Shown here piece after piece: positions 47,722 to 59,094 of a stretch of DNA of 64,000 nucleotides. This DNA comes from Heterostelium multicystogenum (lineage: Eukaryota > Evosea > Eumycetozoa > Acytosteliales > Acytosteliaceae): assembly GCA_003667245.1 (NCBI GenBank), contig RCNN01000135.1, forward strand, positions 1-64,000. The letters run 5' to 3'. A program made the translations under genes and the position numbers. Every line of letters starts with the position of its first letter. The first letter of the stretch is position 1. The notes under the pieces were generated by a model. It searched no databases. It was not told where the DNA came from and was given only the letters and a program-made list of their open reading frames with translations.

Positions 47722-47860
47722 ACAACAACAAATAAAGAAGTGTGCTGAATTTCAATCGCACCAAATTTTAACACAATTCTTTTATTTTTTGTATTGTTTC
47801 AAAATTTTCCAATAAATTTTGCGAATCTTTATTTCTTCATATTCATAAAATGGTAAATGA

Positions 47861-50800
47861 ATGAATACACAACAAGACAAGATTGTAGTTGGTGGTACAC
47901 CTCGAAGCTTCACAGCTAAACTATTACCAATAAATATCAATCATCCTACCACTAGTAATAATAATAATAGTAATACAACTGTCCGCACTATGTCAACTAC
48001 TGTGTTGACTAAGGCGAGCAGTACTGCTCCAACTCCAAAAGTCATGCCAATACCTCCAAACTTCTCAAAGCAACCACCAAAACCACTACCTTTATTTAAG
48101 CCAAATTTTAAAACTAATAGTAATACGTCATTATCTTCATCAAATCAACCACTGATAGCTTCTTCAACAACACCAATACCAACACCAACACCAACAACTA
48201 CAACAACAACAACAAATAATGAAGATATTGACTTCGATTTCGATTTCGACGATGATGCATCATCTCACAACAATGACTTTGCACGGGCATCATCTTTAAA
48301 TTGTAATTCACATAGTATTACAGATTCAATACCATCTTCTGCGCCTCCTAGCTTCAATAGTATTACTCAAACCAAAACCTTAATACGACCAAAGCAACTA
48401 ATATCAGCTATCAATAGCAACAGTATCAACTTAATGAATAATAATAGTAATAATATGAATAATATTAGCAATAATAGTAATAGCAATATAATAATAATAA
48501 TAACAGTAATAATATGATAGATATTCAACAAAGAATTATGATACCTATTAATTTAGAATTTAAATTAATCAACGAATTGGAGTTCTCTTGCATTGATCCA
48601 AAGAATCAAACTATTAAAGCTATTTTTGAAAAGATTGAAGGTTCGAGGAGTATGTGTCAAGTACAGATTAACGCATGAAATTGAGATTTATAATATTTTA
48701 CAAAATTGTATTGTAGGGTTCGATGATAATTGGTGGGTTTTCCCTGTTTTACAACACAATCGATTCTACGATATGCTAAGACGAGTCAATGGTGTTAAAG
48801 TTAAACCATTACCACAGCACATTTTAAATGCTTTTACTCATCCTCCTAAACCAGTTACCATCGATTTTTCAAGGCTTCCGCCCACACTTTTAAATACTTT
48901 GCTCCCATTTCAAAGAAAAGGAATAGAATTTGGTATATCAAGGGAGGGCTGTTGTATCATTGGTGATGAAATGGGTCTTGGAAAGACGATACAGGCAATT
49001 GGACTATCATATTACTACAGGAGTGAGTGGCCTCTTCTCATTATTACTCCTTCTTCCTTGAGAATGGTCTGGGCGGAACAACTAGAAAAATTCCTCCCAG
49101 GAGTGTTCAAAGCTGGAGACATAAATTTAGTGATGAACGGACGTTGTGGTCTCAATGGATTGGTCAATATTATTAGCTATGATTTAGTTCGTACAAAGGT
49201 AGAAGAAATACTCGAGAAACGATTTCGTGTTATTATTGCCGACGAGAGCCACTTTCTTAAGGACTTCAAGGCCAAAAGAACCAGAGAGACCATGAGATTG
49301 ATGGAGTTGGCCAAGCGCAAGATATTACTCACTGGTACTCCAGCTATTTCTCGTCCATGTGAATTATTCCAAACAAATCACATGTGTAGTGCCTAATTTC
49401 CAAAAATGGTATGATTACACAGACCGATACTGTGCAGCACATCTTGATAAATATAAGCGACGTGACTATTTTGGGCTATCCAATCCAGTAGAGTTGAATC
49501 TATATTTAGCACGTTTTATGATTCGTCGTAAGAAGGATGAAGTTCTAACCGAGTTGCCAGAGATGAGAAGAGAAAAGATAATGGTTGAGGTTAAAAAGTC
49601 AGAAATGAAAAAGATAAAAAAGATTATGGAGAACATTCAGTCAGCTAAACAAAAGATGGACGACTCTTCTAAAGTGAACAATCGCAAAGGTGTCAACTCT
49701 GAAAGTGGCAAGAAAAGTTCACTTTATACCCAATTATTCAGAGATACAGGGCTTGGCAAAATGGCTGCTATTTCCAGTTTTATAGCCGATAAGTTGGAAG
49801 ATAACAGTAAATTTCTTATATTTGCACATCACAAAGCGGTAATGGACGGTATCGAACAGTTTAGTCAAGAATAAAAATGTTGGTTACATCAAGATTGATG
49901 GATCTACTCAAGCACATGCTAGGAGTAATTTGGTAAACATATTCCAAACTGACCCAGGTATCAGAGTTGCTATTCTCAGTATAACTGCTGCTGGAACTGG
50001 ATTAACTTTGACCGCTGCTAGTGTTGCAATTTTTGCTGAACTTTATTGGACTCCTGGTGTGCTTATGCAAGCTGAGGCAAGAGTTCATCGATTTGGTCAG
50101 AATAGATCAGTCCTTATACAGTACCTCGTTGGAATAAATACAATTGATGAAAGTATCTGGAGTATGTTGGAAAGTAAAAAGGATGTACTTGGACGTATCT
50201 TGGATGGTGAGAGCGATACATTGGAGTTTGATAAGGGAGATGAAATTCTTCAATCTGTTCCACAAGAAGCTGACAGTATTTGGGAAAGTATTATCCGTGG
50301 TGTCGAAGACAGAGACGCAGCAAGAAAGAAGAAGATAGATGCAAGGTTAGAGAGACAAAAAAGAAGAGAGCAACGAAAGAGGGGAGGAGATGACATGAAG
50401 AACAAGGCGATATTTTGAACTTAGATAATGATAGCTCATATTTGGATGATTTTTTGGGTAACGAAGACAACCAAGAAGATGATGACGAACAAATTGAAGA
50501 CGAAAATGATAATGAGAATGATGATGATTCTAATCTGGATGAGTATTTAGTAGAGGCCAAGAAAACTAAGAACAACCACTGTCAAGAAAGAAACAAAAAA
50601 ACCTAAATCATCACATGCTCCAACTAAGAAATCAAAATCAACAACTTTGACAATATCAGAACAAAAGAAGAGAAAGAAAAACAAAGACAATGAAGATTCA
50701 TTAGATCTTACTGATGTAGATAACAATCTCTGCGATGAAAATAGCTTATCTGGTTTCAGGGATACTTCCATTGACAGTAATAAGAACAAAGACAAAGAAA

Positions 50801-50920
50801 ACAAAAACAAAGACTAAGTTCTCTGAGATTATGGTTGACATGGATGAAGATTTCGAAGATTCACTTTTAGTATCTGACTTTGATAAATTAGAACAATTTA
50901 AATTTAAAGCCGGATTTTAA
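47861..50920 (+). CDS. SMARCAL1-like annealing helicase (SNF2 family)
   Basis: SNF2-family ATPase close to SMARCAL1/HARP and ZRANB3, which rewinds RPA-coated DNA and restarts stalled forks. The N-terminal region (47861 to about 48520) is Asn/Thr/Pro-rich. A HARP-like block follows (FDDNWWVFPVLQHNRFYDML, about 48718-48780), and then the SNF2 core: LLPFQRKGIEFGISREGCCI, motif I GDEMGLGKT, motif Ia ITPSSLRMVWAEQL, motif II IADESH, motif III LLTGTPA, and in RecA2 a TGLTLTAA block and motif VI MQAEARVHRFGQ. The LLPFQR opening and lack of long insertions fit the distant SMARCAL1 subfamily. The tail (50400-50920) is acidic then Lys-rich, with KTKTKTK runs, and ends FKFKAGF. Frame slips occur near 48490, 48640, 49365, 49872, 50400, 50580 and 50740, several within repeats. 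Confidence 0.87.
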
Positions 50921-51169
50921 TAAATTTAAATAATATAATAATATACATTTTAAAATAGATTCAATAGGATTTGTTTGTTAAGTGACAGGTCTGGGTCCAA
51001 CAACACACACTGAGGTTCATTGACTGTATTTTTGGTGAAGACAAAAATTCAATTCAAACAATAAAATTAATATTTTGTTTTTTTTTCAGCAAAATTGGTA
51101 CTTTTTGTCTCAAATTCATTATAATTATAGATCTCCTTATGTGTACAAACCAATATAGAAATAGATATA

Positions 51170-53784
51170 ATGTCACAGCACACAGCCACCACCCAACATC
51201 AACCATAGTACCGGTGGTTCTGTAGGTGTTGCAGTCAATAGCAAACCTAAACATACTGGTCAAAATATGAACAAGCACCATCATAATCATCATAATCATC
51301 ATCATCATCATAATAATAATAATAATAATATCAACAACAACAACAACAACAATAATAGCAATAATAATAAATCAACAACAAGCTATAATAAAAAACAATA
51401 CCAACCAAAGAAGAAGCAGCAGACCACTGACACTACCACAATATTTGCGAATCAACTATAAGTGATGTCTCAACTCCAGCAAATGCAACCTTTGAATCTA
51501 GTACAGTGAATACTTCAACCATACTTGAAAGTAATACTACTTCTGCAAATATTAATGGAGGTGTTCCAATACAACAAAAAACCAATGACAGTCGCATAGA
51601 GAATGGCAATGAAATCGATATCAATCAATATCATGGTGGTCTCACAGCACAAAAACAATTAGAGTTTGAATTATTGAGCAGACATCAACAATTAATAGAC
51701 AAATACAACAGCCTACTTCTTCATTGTTCCAATTCCCAATGTTTTTGCCACCTCCTTTAATGCAACCCACATCTCCACAGCATCAACAGCTTACATCTCC
51801 ATCCTCACTAATGATGAACAACATCAATGTAAATGTCAGTATACCACAAACCAACAACAATAATGGTGTACCAAACATAATGGATTTCTTCCAGAAGCCT
51901 TCAAATCTTCAGAGTGATATTGGTAGTATAGGTTCTGGATTTTTACAACAGCAACAACAACAACAAACAACAGCAGCAGCAACAACAACAACAACAAGCC
52001 TAAAAGTATTTGGCAACAGCAACCACCATTCCCTCAACAAGTCAATTTGCCCCATATGCTACAAATATGAATAGTTTTGGAATGACATTTGGTCCACCAA
52101 TGATGCACCATCCTGGACAATTCCCATTCAATCATCATAATCAATTCCCACCATTTGGTATGCCACCTATGCTCTTTAATCCAAATGCCATCTTCAACCT
52201 TAAATCCTAGTGGAAATCAACAATCTAGCTCATCACTTAATATTCCTAATATGACTACTTCTGCCGACTATTTCTTAACTCCATCAAACTCATCACCTTT
52301 ATATAGTGAGAATGATCCTATGATTAATAATGAAGATCATCGCAGTCGATTGGAGTTCATGCATAATCAGAGTGGAGTACGACTACCAATCAATGAATTG
52401 AATGAGCTTCAAATCAACGAAATAGCTAATCAGTTTGGAAACAAGATTATACAAGCTGAGTTTGAGCAAACCCAGCATGAAGACGGTGTTACAGTTGATA
52501 ACGAAGTTGAAGAGGATGAAGTTAACGAGAAACAAAAGAAAAAGCTCGAGAAATACACTAAAGTCAGACCACTATTACCACCACCATCCCCAGACCACCT
52601 AAAAGAACTAACAGAGCATGCCTACGACATCTTTGAGAAATCAAAATGCGAAGAAAATAGAGGACGCACATTGTTAACCAAATTACAAAATATGGTTTTA
52701 AAACATTTACAAGTAAGTGTATTTTCTAATCCTCGATGTAAAATTATTAACATCGATTTAATGTTATATCATTTCATTTAGAATCGCAAGTAAAATTACA
52801 TTTATTTGGATCATCAGCCAATGGAATGTCACTGAAAGGTGGTGACATTGACATTTGTATGCTTGTGGACAGCTCCGAAGGTGACTCCGATACTATAATT
52901 AGCAAGCTTGCTACCATGCTCAAACAAAATCACTTAACAAAGGTACTTGCTATTCCAAGTGCAAGAGTACCCATTGTAAAATTTAGAGACCCAATACAAA
53001 ATCTTGCTTGCGATATTTGCATCAACAACAAGCTTGCAATCTATAATACTAAGCTAGTTTCTGACTATTCCGCTATCGATGAGAGAATGCGACCTCTAGT
53101 GTATGTGGTGAAGCGTTGGGCCAAGAGAAGAAAGATCAACGAACCATTTACTGGCACTCTCAGCAGCTATGCCTATATCAATCTGGTGATTAGTTTCCTC
53201 CAGAGTAGGAATCCTCCTGTACTGCCATGTCTTCAACAACTCTCAAACAGTATTGTAAACATCAATGGAAAGGAGTATGGCGAGCCAATGGAGGATATAA
53301 TGGTAGACGGTTTATAATTGTAAATACTACAACAATCTCGCCAAACTAAAGGGATTTGGATCCGCTAATAAGGAGACATTGGGTGAGTTGGTATTTGCTT
53401 TTCTTTCAAACCTATGCCAGAGTATTCAACTATGCAACAGAGGTAATTAGTATTCGTACTGGAAATCATCTTGAGAAAAGTAGTAAACAATGGGAATCCA
53501 TTCAGAAGAAGAGTCACTATTGTTTCTCCATCGAAGATCCATTTGAAATCACCCACAACTTGGCAAGAGTAGTCAAAAGAAGTCAACTTTCAACCATTAT
53601 CCAAGAGTTTAATAGAGCATATAAAATACTTTCGAGAACAGGAAATCTTCACATAGTTTGTAGGGAATATATACCAGAAGACTCGTCATCTTCGCCATCA
53701 AACAACAATAACAACAACAACAACAACAATAATAATAATAATCATAATAACAATCAATCAACATCACAAATTTCGAAATCATAA
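51170..53784 (+). CDS. Non-canonical poly(A)/poly(U) polymerase (Cid1/TUTase-like)
   Basis: Nucleotidyltransferase that adds U or A tails to RNA 3' ends, affecting decay or translation. The long N-terminus (from 51170) is low complexity: His/Asn-rich, then Thr/Ser, poly-Q, and Pro/Phe/Met-rich (FPMFLPPPLMQPTSPQHQQL). A helical segment (LTEHAYDIFEKSKCEENRGR) precedes an intron (52712-52782). The polymerase-beta core follows: HLFGSSANGMSLKGGDIDIC with the GS motif and the DxD metal pair (52800-52857), then a third carboxylate region RDPIQNLACDICIN. The central domain has PLVYVVKRWAKRRKINEPF and GTLSSYAYINLVISFLQ, and the PAP-associated domain has GSANKETLGELVFAFFQTYA. A poly-N tail ends at 53784. 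The order fits Cid1/URT1-type enzymes; U versus A preference cannot be read from sequence. Frame slips occur near 51210, 51460, 51715, 52000, 52200, 52790 and 53315. Confidence 0.85.
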
Positions 53785-53958
53785 TAAACCGCCTTGTATT
53801 GACAATCATTGCTTAATTAATTTGATATTCCCCACTATGTTGTATTTATTTAGTTGAGTATTGATTTGTTCGAATGTTACACTGAGGTTAATTTAAAGAT
53901 TAAGCACAAGTCGTACTTTTAGTTCATATTATTATTATTATTATTATTCTTATGTTGA

Positions 53959-54452
53959 TTAATGATGGTTGGTTGATTCTGAATGACCATATTCTCTTGG
54001 GATGAATCTGTATAAACCATTGTTGTTTACAATGGGGGGCATCCAACGAGTAAGATATACATTCTTGTGTGCTGCACCTAAAAACCTGTATATATTCTAT
54101 TAATAATCATCTCCCTAACTCTTTTATGTGAACTTACATTATATCGTTTTCAGCTTGCACAATTGGCAAAATCTTTGATAAACGAACTCTTTCTAAATCA
54201 TCATCTTGTCTAGACATAGAACAAAGATATTAGTATGGTTTGGTGGTCAATTGCCTATTTGAAAGCAACATACAAGTCTTGAACTCTGCCATTTAAGTAT
54301 ACATAAGTACCAACACCCATGATCAAAAAGGTAGCTCCAAATAATTTGTAACCTGAGATCATCTTTGGTGTCTGTCTACCATATTTTAAAGCAGGGAATC
54401 CTCCTGGTGGTGGCAAATCTTGTACCCATTTTTGCTTATAGTTAATTGTCAT
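53959..54452 (-). CDS. ndufa13: NDUFA13 / GRIM-19, mitochondrial complex I subunit
   Basis: Accessory subunit of NADH:ubiquinone oxidoreductase in the mitochondrial inner membrane. Three exons, 54452-54274, 54209-54138 and 54085-53959, join in frame to about 125 residues. The start MTINYKQKWVQDLPPPGGF contains the family signature DLPPPGGF, followed by LKYGRQTPKMISGYKLFGA and one membrane helix (ATFLIMGVGTYVYLNG). Exon 2 encodes the RL-SKILPIVQAENDI segment (cf. LLPLLQAETDR). Exon 3 ends with NVYLTRWMPPI, matching the TTRWVPP motif, and a C-terminal tail rich in His/Asn. The protein is somewhat shorter than human NDUFA13 (144), because the central coiled segment is reduced. No frame breaks and clean GT-AG introns. 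Confidence 0.93.
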
Positions 54453-54731
54453 CTTGTATATGTAGTAAAATCTGTGATTACTTTATGATCGAATTTCATT
54501 ATTCTATGTAAACAAAATTATTAAAAAAACTACAAAAAAACTCAAAAATTTATTTCTATTTTTTTTTTTTTTTTTTTTCAAACAATAAAATCATTTGATT
54601 ACTCATTATCCAGACAGTCAATATTGGTACTATGACTGATTTCCGACAACACAACAATTAACCAAACTGCAAGCATTGATTATATATTTATTAAGGTGAT
54701 TGGAGGTGTGGATACTCAGTGTCGTCGATAA
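54453..54731. other. AT-rich promoter side of NDUFA13
   Basis: Short non-coding stretch with a run of about 20 T (54560-54579). No gene is seen up to the foldback element at 54732. Confidence 0.4.
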
Positions 54732-54851
54732 CAAAACATACTATTAAATTCCAAAAGTATAGCTCTTTGTCCTTTAAGCCCTCTAGAATTTTATACTCTG
54801 TATTGTTGTAGTATTTGGTAGACTCTGTATGGAATTTAATAGTATGTTTTG
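54732..54851. mobile_element. Foldback element with 22-bp perfect terminal inverted repeats
   Basis: The arms 54732-54753 and 54830-54851 are exact reverse complements over 22 bp and enclose about 76 bp that contains two near-copies of an ACTCTGTAT motif. There is no ORF. Size and structure fit a MITE-like non-autonomous element or a hairpin transcript. No clear target-site duplication is visible (flanks read GATAA and AATAA). It sits at the edge of the zone of gene fragments at 54.9-58.7 kb. Confidence 0.5.
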
Positions 54852-54894
54852 AATAATGCAAAAAAGGTTCATTGAGTTTCTTTTTAATGAATAG

Positions 54895-55271
54895 ATGTCA
54901 GATCATGCTTCTATTGTTCCATCATCATTTGCAGTTCGATTGATATCAAGCTTAACATATCATGTGGTATAAGTAGCCGATTTGTACTTTCAAAACAAAA
55001 TTAAAACTCTCAAGAAGGAAAGAAAGAAGGATGCACTGAGGGTTATTGTGCCCCTGAAGTCGATATCAAAGAAAATCATAGAGAGATTGACATCTTATCA
55101 CTCTGTTTAACCTTATTGGATATCTGGACAGAAAACAAAATCGAGGCTCCTAGTAAGAGACTGCAGTATATTAAAGATCCTAATTTAAAAGAGCTTTTGG
55201 AAAAAATGTTTGAGTTTCATTCTGAACAAAGGGTAACTTTACCACAACTATGTGAAGCAAATTGGTTTTAA
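54895..55271 (+). pseudogene. Protein kinase C-terminal fragment
   Basis: An ATG at 54895 is followed within 30 codons by a stop. From about 55035 one frame stays open to TAA at 55269-55271. It holds the second half of a protein kinase domain: TEGYCAPEVDI (subdomain VIII, APE motif), EIDILSLCLTLLDIWTENK (subdomain IX, with the usual DxxSLG changed to DILSLC), and EKMFEFHSEQRVTLPQLCEA (subdomain XI with the invariant Arg). The N-lobe, catalytic HRD loop and DFG are missing or unreadable in the 140 bases upstream. This is therefore a relic or a badly assembled gene. It may derive from the same family as the nuclease-kinase gene 2 kb downstream, whose own kinase domain lacks just this part. Confidence 0.6.
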
Positions 55272-56113
55272 TTCAATTCGAATTACTTTGGTTATTTTAG
55301 GAACCTGGCAAGAACATACCATTACTATTACAGATTTATATAAATTGCTCAATGTTATTTAAATCTTGCACAACTATAACCAATTCAATTATTTATATAA
55401 ATTGTTTATAGATAATAAAAGAGTGAGAATGATAAACCATTTTTGAAAATCAATATGCTTGATTACAGAATGCTTGTATCTGTATCAACAGTTCGAATAT
55501 ACACATCAATTGATCAAACTATTAGACCTTACTATAATATTGAATGTATCATTCTGATAACCAAAATGGACCACCTTTTTGATAAAAAAAACAAAAGAAA
55601 GTAGTATTTATTTAAACTATTGATAAAACTAAAGCAGCAATTGCTAGAGCAGATGTTAGATAGGTTACGCTTGGACTGAAACGTAAAAGTATTGATATAA
55701 AGAAAGATGTAAGATATTTAATTATAAAATATTTTTAAATAGTATTAATTTTATTTATTAACAGTCTTTTTTTTTATCTAAAATGTATTTTGAGAATATA
55801 TCAAAAAATATCGAAAACTGTTATCAAATAAATAAATAAACAAATTCCAATGATTTTATGACAGCCCACATAATTTTGTAAACTAACCAATCACAAATAC
55901 TTAAATATATATGTTGGGTGGTGTAAAAAAAAACACCAATATGAAGATGAGGCCTTCCACTACCATAGTCATCAAAAAATCCTGTTTATGATGATGTGTT
56001 GAATATATTTTAAGTTAATCTAATATTTAGAAAATGATAATAATATCCTATTGATGTACAATCTCAATAAACCAATTAAGACTTTGAAGTGTTCGATTTA
56101 TGAAAGGTGTAAT
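55272..56113. other. Non-coding, degenerate segment
   Basis: No gene supported. Short open stretches (for example a 49-codon ORF at 55455-55604, and an IDKTKAAIARADV reading near 55620) look like debris. AT-rich otherwise. Confidence 0.35.
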
Positions 56114-56600
56114 TTATTTAATTTTTAGCAAACTAACAAGTGGAAGTTTGGTGATTTTCGGAATGGGTTTTTCTGTCACTTGAGTACCAGAGAGATTCAA
56201 TGTATCAAGATTTGTACAGCATGGTACTGCAATCATAATTCCGTCTTCTGTTATCTTACTAAGAGAAAGGTCCAAACAAATTGACCAAAGAAGAAAGGAG
56301 AATTAATCCTGAGTCTGTAATCTTGGTCAATATACTCTTAGTATTTATCAATGACATCTCTTGAAATTGTACAAAATCTAAAACATAACAAATAAAAAAG
56401 TTGGTTATAGCTACTATTATTTTTTACTTATAATTGTATCTTACTTTTAATTACTTTACTGAAACATTGCTAATTGAACATTCTTACAAAGCTGTCCATA
56501 TCGATATCTTTGAAATCATAGCAAGCTACCAGTGACACTTTTCTGAGACGATACATTCTCAACTTGCAGTTCTGGATGAAATCATTGCTTACCAATTGGG
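56114..56600 (-). pseudogene. Leucine-rich-repeat gene fragment
   Basis: Minus-strand blocks in changing frames read as LRRs of the F-box/AMN1 cysteine-containing type: MYRLRKVSLVACYDF (about 56560-56510), KITDSGLILLSS (about 56330-56295), KITEDGIMIAVP then NLDTLNLSGTQVTE and KLPLVSLLK, ending with a stop at 56114-56116. The spacing of ITDxGL and LxxLxLSGTxV units is right for at least three consecutive repeats. An intron-like A/T gap lies at about 56380-56440. No start codon or full domain can be built, and several stops interrupt the frames. It is either a relic or a gene with many errors. Such LRR proteins are often SCF substrate adaptors. Confidence 0.5.
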
Positions 56601-56937
56601 TTTATTTAGTAAGAGGTTACCTGCTTGTGAAATATATAGACAACATTAGACTACAGTTTTTTTGTAAGAGAAAGTTGGTTTTTACTCCAAATGTACATTA
56701 GTCATGTTTAATAATATTTCTAATTGTATTAAATATAAATGGAATTGACGATTAAAACTTTTGGGAGAAGATTCATCATTATTTTTCATTCAAACTTACA
56801 AGCTCTACTTACATTTACCAAGCATTTAATTTCAAATTATTCACATTATTTATATTTTTCCTTTTATTTATTTCTAAGTTTATTATTAGTCGCTTATCTC
56901 TTACAACATTATATCTTGTTTATTTATTTGTACAATA

Positions 56938-58280
56938 ATGGATAAATCAACAACGACGACAACTACCAATACAGAAACAAAAAAGAACATTATGGTTAAA
57001 TTCCCTGGTGATACAAATGAGCAGATCTCAATTAGAGATACTGATGGAGAAGTTGTTGCAACTTCTTCAGCACTTCCAGACAATCCTCAATTTGATATTA
57101 TGATTTCATCCAATCCAAAAGTTAGTAAGTTTAACAAAGCAATATCAAAGATGTCGCATTCTATACTAACATTTCTGTTTTTTTATCAATCAGCCGTCAA
57201 CATCTCCACATTGGGTCTCCCTCCTCTGGGCGAACAGTGTGGATCATCTTCAGAGTCGGCATCATCCTCACATCAAGCAACTACTTTAATCGAAAGGCAA
57301 TTCAATCCCATTCAGTTCAAAGATCGTCGAATTAACTCATTATCCTCCATTTGGAACGAAACAAAGAATGGTTCACTTGTATGGGGAACAGAGACTGATA
57401 TCCATTTTTTATTAGGCTAGTTTTCTCAGAGGTCTTTGACATTGCTGGTCTGAAGAACGAGCTCAATTTCTTCAACGACCTTGGTATCACAGGTATTCGC
57501 CCTGATATCTGGATCATTGTATCACAACTCGGATTGCCAATCGGAGTTGTGGAGATCAAGAAGCCAGGAACGAAGATCATGACAAACCCTACAGTCCATG
57601 GCCAGATTTACGACTATATGGAGCGGTTGTGCAATCTCTACGGTCAAGAGCATGTCTTTGGGATAGTTTCAACCTACAGACATTGGAGAGTGTACTGGCT
57701 GCCAACCACTGATGCCTATGCTTCGTCTCCAAAACTAGTGAACCGGATATTCCAGCCTCACAATCTAGAGCAACTGATCACAATCCCGGTCACCCCTTCC
57801 AAACTCTCGAGCTCGTCAAGCATCCTGGAGCAATTCATAGAGACTCCAACCAAGAGGATCGTATATGGGACTGAGGTGTACCAATTCGATTCAAAGTCCT
57901 TGGTTGGTATGCTGGTCTCCACTGTCCTGAAGATGTACTATTCGCCACGCGAACCTGTCACATTGACTAGTTCCAAGCGAATGTACATCCGATTGGTCCA
58001 AGAGTCTTGGTTCTGGATCAATTTGAAGCAAAGCTTCTCTCTCAAGTTCGAACATTGTCGCTTGGATACAATCACATCTGCGATCTTGATCAGAGATCTT
58101 CGAGGAGGTTCACAGGGAAGAGTTTGGATGGCAGCTACTGATGCAGGCCATGTATTTGTTATCAAGTTCTATAAGTATAGCAAGGATTTAGGAACACTTT
58201 GTAGATTTTTGGGTCTGGAGAAGAATTTCAAAATGATATTATTATTAGTGAGTGTGATTTTTTTGTATGGTGGAATTTAA
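56938..58280 (+). CDS. PD-(D/E)XK nuclease-like domain fused to protein kinase (crinkler-like)
   Basis: The ATG at 56938 opens a Thr-rich start (MDKSTTTTTTNTETKKN), then an intron from about 57124 to 57193. Next comes a Ser-rich segment to 57418 (a frame slip sits there in a T-run) and a region of conserved, GC-rich code. This includes LNFFNDLGITGIRPDIWIIV and PIGVVEIKKPG, which give the D...ExK spacing of a PD-(D/E)XK nuclease fold, then VHGQIYDYMERL and HVFGIVSTYRHWRVYWL. It continues into a kinase N-lobe, IRDLRGGSQGRVWMAATDAG with VFVIKFYK: a Gly-rich loop and a candidate ATP-binding Lys. The frame runs out at 58280 before the HRD and DFG motifs, so the kinase is truncated or continues after an unseen intron. 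This layout is shared with crinkler-type proteins of oomycetes, fungi and amoebae. Biochemical activity is inferred only. Confidence 0.6.
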
Positions 58281-58320
58281 AAGGATTCATTAAATAAATC
58301 ATTAGATTATTCTCTCCATC

Positions 58321-58627
58321 ATGGAATATGTTTTTAATAGTCTTAACCATTTAATACCTGGTTTTGACCACAACCAGCTGGTAGGAACATTACAATCAAC
58401 TGATCCTTTTAACATAAAAACTCTAAATGGCAATCATATATATCTTTGGTATCCAAAATCAATGGAACCAGTCCAAGCTAAAATAAACAAACTAGGAAAC
58501 AATGGAATATGAACCCTATAGTCATGATTTGTTAATCTTAGATATATTATTGTTTGATGGAAATCACAGAGCAAGCCACTATATTAGAAGTAATAACCAA
58601 CAATTATCAACATATGTAGTAAAATAA
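58321..58627 (+). CDS. Hypothetical small protein or 3' exon
   Basis: An ATG at 58321 opens MEYVFNSLNHLIPGFDHNQL and runs to NKLGNNGI (stop at 58510-58512). A one-base shift continues as YEPYSHDLLILDILLFDGNH to a TAA near 58625. The composition is more coding-like than the flanks. It lies 40 bp after the truncated nuclease-kinase gene on the same strand and could be its continuation, but it shows no kinase motifs. Family unknown. Confidence 0.35.
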
Positions 58628-58931
58628 TAATGTAACCTATCAAATAGTGTAGATTTACATAACCTTAACATATGGTGATGAATACAAATGAATGGGGTAT
58701 GACCTAAGATTACATCTTTAAAAGTATTTTTGAAAGACATGATATATTTAAATATTTAAATTATTAATCAAAAGTAATAAATAATAAAAGTAAAAATGTT
58801 AAATAAGTATTAAAAGAAAACAAAAGATTCTCATCATTTATTCATAGTCATTAAGATAAATTCATTTTATTTTTTATTAGCATTGGCATTGGCCATAGAT
58901 GACAATAGCTTGTTAGTAAATAACAAGTTGA

Positions 58932-59022
58932 AGTGGGGTGTTCATGGAGTTTCCAGGTACCAACCAGGCGGAGGTGTAATCCGACTGGCACCACAGTGGC
59001 TTACACACTCCAGGCTTACCCT
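58932..59022. other. GC-rich island: decayed exon or structured RNA
   Basis: About 90 bp of roughly balanced composition in surroundings of about 75% A/T. It can fold locally: GGAGGTGTAA pairs with TTACACACTCC around an inner loop. On the minus strand a frame through it ends in a dictyostelid-like tail (LLSSMANANANKK, stop at 58867-58869) but carries one TGA. On the plus strand a frame is open to 59041. I cannot decide between a relic terminal exon and a non-coding RNA. Confidence 0.35.
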
Positions 59023-59094
59023 TAATAGTTTAGGAAATTAGAAATTTGTACTAGTTGAAACGTGGAAGTGATGATTACCTAGAAGTTAACAAAA

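Noticed and set aside
50291..50810. Ser/Leu-rich minus-strand ORFs
   Set aside because: Shadow of the acidic and Lys-rich tail of the SMARCAL1-like gene.
55455..55604. 49-codon ORF in the debris zone
   Set aside because: No family resemblance and average intergenic composition.
58932..59022. SRP RNA or 5S rRNA
   Set aside because: A TGTAATCC block resembles the SRP Alu domain, but the S-domain motif, the long helix 5 partner and the 5S boxes are absent.
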